Below, piece by piece: positions 4,396 to 5,670 of a DNA stretch of 5,670 bases (position 1 is the stretch's first letter; each line of letters begins with the position of its first letter). Source of the DNA: Candidatus Nitrosopumilus sp. (GTDB lineage: Archaea; Thermoproteota; Nitrososphaeria; Nitrososphaerales; Nitrosopumilaceae); contig JABDKK010000001.1 of assembly GCA_013002265.1 (NCBI GenBank), forward strand, positions 1 to 5,670, in the 5' to 3' direction. The position numbers and the translations under genes were made by a program. A model generated the notes under the pieces. The model was not told the DNA's origin. It searched no databases and saw only the letters and a program-made list of their open reading frames with translations.

Positions 4396-4419
4396 AATCT
4401 TGTATAGGAATTATGAAAT
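4396..4419 (+). repeat. Repeat copy 5 (divergent)
   Basis: AATCTTGTATAGGAATTATG plus AAAT; relative to the consensus two substitutions and one extra A. It lies 65 nt upstream of the minus-strand finger ATG (4331) and 117 nt upstream of the GTG at 4537. Confidence 0.65.
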
Positions 4420-4422
4420 GAA

Positions 4423-4444
4423 TTATAATTAAAAAAAATTATAA
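4423..4444 (+). repeat. AT-only inverted repeat TTATAATT-A6-AATTATAA
   Basis: Perfect eight-base arms around six A. It could be an operator or a weak hairpin; AT richness makes chance occurrence possible. Confidence 0.4.
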
Positions 4445-4457
4445 CATCTAAACCGTT

Positions 4458-4469
4458 TATACTAGTATA
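4458..4469 (+). repeat. Perfect 12-bp palindrome TATACTAGTATA
   Basis: It lies about 35-45 nt upstream of the TATA box of the jelly-roll gene, a position usual for an archaeal activator site. Confidence 0.4.
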
Positions 4470-4503
4470 CAACTAAGCTGTCTAGTTAGCAATCTAGCTG
4501 AGT

Positions 4504-4513
4504 TTAGTATATC
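4504..4513 (+). promoter_or_regulatory. TATA box of the jelly-roll gene
   Basis: TTAGTATATC, 24-33 nt before the GTG at 4537. No Shine-Dalgarno site is present, so a leaderless mRNA is expected. Confidence 0.5.
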
Positions 4514-4536
4514 TTATTCTATGAATTAACTACTTT

Positions 4537-5058
4537 GTGACTATAGAATTCGCACAAATAATTAGTACCTTAGACCAAAGACCAAACACCATAGATCCTG
4601 TACCTGTTTTTATGGACCAAAATGATGCAATATCAGGAATTGGACATTCCAATGAACATCCAGCAGATATTAGGATTGAATCATCCGGTACCTATGTACT
4701 CATAGCTGCACCTCAGGTAGGCAGAACATCAGGTAATGGGCCAAGCAGTATTGATTTTTGGCTACGCAAGAATGGTCAAGACATACCAAACTCCAATATA
4801 CGTGCAGTAGTTAACGATGACGACCACAAAGATGTCATAGTTAATCAAACTATGATGCCCTTTCAAGCAGGGGACATCATCAATGTGATGATGGCAGTTG
4901 AAAAGACAGGAGAGGGATTAGGAATTGAAGCAATCAAAACTCAAGGCAGACCGCTAATTCCAAGCATCATCTTCTCAATGCATAAGATCAAAGATCAAGT
5001 GAATGGTCATTGGGCCAGTAGTGAAAAAGGTACAAAGAAAATATGGGTTGAGGGCTAA
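4537..5058 (+). CDS. C1q/TNF-like jelly-roll domain protein
   Basis: A 173-residue protein without a signal peptide or membrane segment. The strands resemble the bacterial and phage C1q/TNF-like jelly-roll: ADIRIESSGTYVLIAAPQ (43-60), DFWLRKNGQDIPNSN (73-87), FQAGDIINVMMAV (109-121) and a closing PLIPSIIFSMHKI (139-151). The W-L-R-K-N-G-x-D-x-P-N-S pattern and AGD turn are typical of virion and tail-fibre decorations of this fold, and of some cellular proteins; such domains usually form trimers. A C-terminal tail of about 22 polar residues follows. The start is GTG: the in-frame TGA at 4522-4524 excludes a longer protein, and a TATA box lies 24-33 nt upstream. No phage genes are seen around it, so cellular origin or a lone acquired gene are both possible. 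The function is unknown. Confidence 0.7.
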   Translation: MTIEFAQIISTLDQRPNTIDPVPVFMDQNDAISGIGHSNEHPADIRIESSGTYVLIAAPQVGRTSGNGPSSIDFWLRKNGQDIPNSNIRAVVNDDDHKDVIVNQTMMPFQAGDIINVMMAVEKTGEGLGIEAIKTQGRPLIPSIIFSMHKIKDQVNGHWASSEKGTKKIWVEG

Positions 5059-5064
5059 ACTCTT

Positions 5065-5080
5065 CTAATTTTTATTTTTA
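5065..5080 (+). terminator. T-rich terminator of the jelly-roll gene
   Basis: Two T5 runs within CTAATTTTTATTTTTA, starting 7 nt after the TAA. Archaeal transcription stops at such T tracts without a hairpin. Confidence 0.5.
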
Positions 5081-5091
5081 GACATATGTTT

Positions 5092-5231
5092 TTACTCGAA
5101 CCTATTTTTATTATGACAAAGACACTGGCATTTTAAATCCATACATGTATTGTGTTTATTCATAATACACATTGAACCAAAATCTTCTATGGGTGTTTGT
5201 ACCCAAATAGATCTAGTAGCTTCAATGACAT
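5092..5231 (-). pseudogene. Second HxxC-x4-CxCxCH protein, start lost or frameshifted
   Basis: The frame from 5232 down to the TAA at 5092-5094 encodes SIWVQTPIEDFGSMCIMNKH, then NTCMDLKCQCLCHNKNRFE. It aligns without gaps to the protein at 3849-4016 over W-x2-T-x4-FG-x2-CIMNKH-x2-C-x4-C-x-C-x-CH. The first in-frame ATG (5170-5172) would cut off the conserved W-T-FG part. Upstream of that the frame has no ATG, GTG or TTG before a TGA at 5233-5235. An ATG at 5229-5231 exists in another frame, so one missing or extra base between about 5205 and 5228 would restore a protein of about 46 residues. Alternatives are an ATT start or a short 26-residue product. The metal-binding part itself is intact. 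Confidence 0.55.
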
Positions 5232-5353
5232 TTCAAATAAAAATACACTACTGGCCTTTAAGTTTGGCATTGTTTGTTTTTGGAGGAACTATGCTGTATC
5301 CTGAAATGAATTCTATGATTCAAGGAGTAATGCCATCTAATCAACTAGGGTGA
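5225..5353 (+). CDS. Possible small single-pass membrane protein
   Basis: A 42-residue ORF: a short basic start (MTFQIKIHY), one hydrophobic stretch WPLSLALFVFGGTMLY (about 10-25) long enough for a single transmembrane helix, then a polar tail. The same frame is open upstream to a GTG at 5150, but that part lies antisense to the conserved CxCxCH coding region and is unlikely to be translated. No clear Shine-Dalgarno site or TATA box is seen. It overlaps the 5' end of the minus-strand CxCxCH gene by a few bases. The function is unknown; the call rests on hydrophobicity and lack of an alternative for this stretch. Confidence 0.4.
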   Translation: MTFQIKIHYWPLSLALFVFGGTMLYPEMNSMIQGVMPSNQLG

Positions 5354-5368
5354 GTTCATGTTTTTGAT

Positions 5369-5387
5369 AAAAAATAAAAGAAAAAAA
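5369..5387 (-). terminator. T-rich terminator of the coiled-coil gene
   Basis: On the minus strand the TAA at 5388-5390 is followed at once by runs of seven, four and six T. It lies in the gap between two convergent genes. Confidence 0.55.
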
Positions 5388-5670
5388 TTACGGGTTTGTT
5401 TGTATTACCTTCAATGTGTCAACCATCACTTTTACATGTTCCATGATTATTGTTTGTAGGTTAACAATTTGTTTTTGAAGTTCAACGATTTGGTTCTTTA
5501 GTGATTCGTTCTCTTGTTGAAGTCTTTCATTTTCCAATTGGATGTTTGACTCTCCTCAAAGTCGGATTCTCTTTCCTCGGAACTTGACTCTGAATTTCCT
5601 GAATTTGCCAAAACTATTACTTTACCTTCAGCCCATTCATATTCGGTAGAATGATACCAAAACGTACCTG
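5388..5670 (-). pseudogene. Coiled-coil protein, 3' part, with a one-base frameshift
   Basis: The minus strand enters the window in a frame reading GTFWYHSTEYEWAEGKVIVL followed by a Ser/Glu-rich stretch (NSESSSEERESDFEE). Near 5550 coding quality moves to another frame: SNIQLENERLQQENESLKNQ, then IVELQKQIVNLQ and a tail MEHVKVMVDTLKVIQTNP, a clear heptad coiled coil ending at TAA 5388-5390. The first frame, read on, loses this character and stops at 5498-5500; the second has a TGA at 5556-5558 just before the junction and no ATG there. One missing T in AGT-CAAAC would join them as EESSNIQ. The 5' part lies outside the window. The architecture (folded domain, acidic linker, C-terminal coiled coil) is reminiscent of thaumarchaeal surface proteins, but I cannot name the family. 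Sequencing error is possible. Confidence 0.65.

Larger units (their letters stand above)
4332..4536 (+). other. Divergent promoter region
   Basis: About 205 nt with no ORF, between a minus-strand finger gene and the plus-strand jelly-roll gene. It contains a TATA-like TTTTTAATAC for the minus strand (4361-4370), repeat copy 5 (4396-4419), an AT-only hairpin (4423-4444), a 12-bp palindrome (4458-4469), several CTAG-containing half sites (4471-4507) and the TATA box of the gene at 4537. Confidence 0.5.

Noticed and set aside
3064..4419. CRISPR array
   Set aside because: Repeat copies are 229-477 nt apart with genes between them, not regular spacers.

Overview
The window looks like AT-rich chromosomal DNA from an ammonia-oxidising thaumarchaeon (Nitrosopumilales type). 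The evidence is an archaeal LSm gene followed directly by ribosomal protein L37e, Shine-Dalgarno sites of the GGTGAT type, many TATA-like boxes 24-33 nt upstream of start codons (leaderless mRNAs), a stand-alone Lrp/AsnC ligand-binding domain, and tiny zinc-finger proteins. The lineage is inferred from gene content and style, because no marker gene is complete enough to prove it.

Left part (1-2532, all on the minus strand). This is housekeeping DNA, read from high to low coordinates: a small secreted Fn3-like protein (2532-2185), tRNA-Leu(UAG) with an encoded CCA end (2078-1991), a PurU-type formyl-tetrahydrofolate hydrolase (1937-1101), a creatininase/ArfB-type metal amidohydrolase (1091-369), an LSm protein (311-75) and the start of L37e (64-1, runs off the window). 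From purU to L37e the genes are tightly packed, with ribosome-binding sites overlapping the preceding stop codons twice.

Middle part (2533-4536). This is a patch of microproteins, most shorter than 60 residues. I find seven predicted zinc-binding ORFs on both strands: four single C2H2 fingers (2564-2716 minus, 3631-3756 plus, 4023-4106 plus, 4158-4331 minus), a translationally coupled pair of CxxC proteins (2782-2910 and 2907-3023 plus), and a protein with an HxxC-x4-CxCxCH signature (3849-4016 plus). A second, apparently damaged copy of the last type lies at 5092-5231 minus. Among them sits a stand-alone Lrp/AsnC (RAM) domain gene (3266-3496) with three inverted repeats upstream.

The same patch holds five copies of a short repeat, consensus AATCTTAGATAGGATTATGA, all in the same orientation. 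The first 16 nt are almost a perfect dyad. I saw no copy outside the microprotein patch. This cluster plus repeat family is the best candidate here for an undescribed system, possibly a set of small DNA- or RNA-binding proteins with shared cis elements. That link is inference.

Right part (4537-5670). This holds a C1q/TNF-like jelly-roll protein (4537-5058 plus), the damaged CxCxCH gene, a possible small single-pass membrane protein (5225-5353 plus), and the 3' part of a minus-strand gene with a C-terminal coiled coil, interrupted by a one-base frameshift near 5550.
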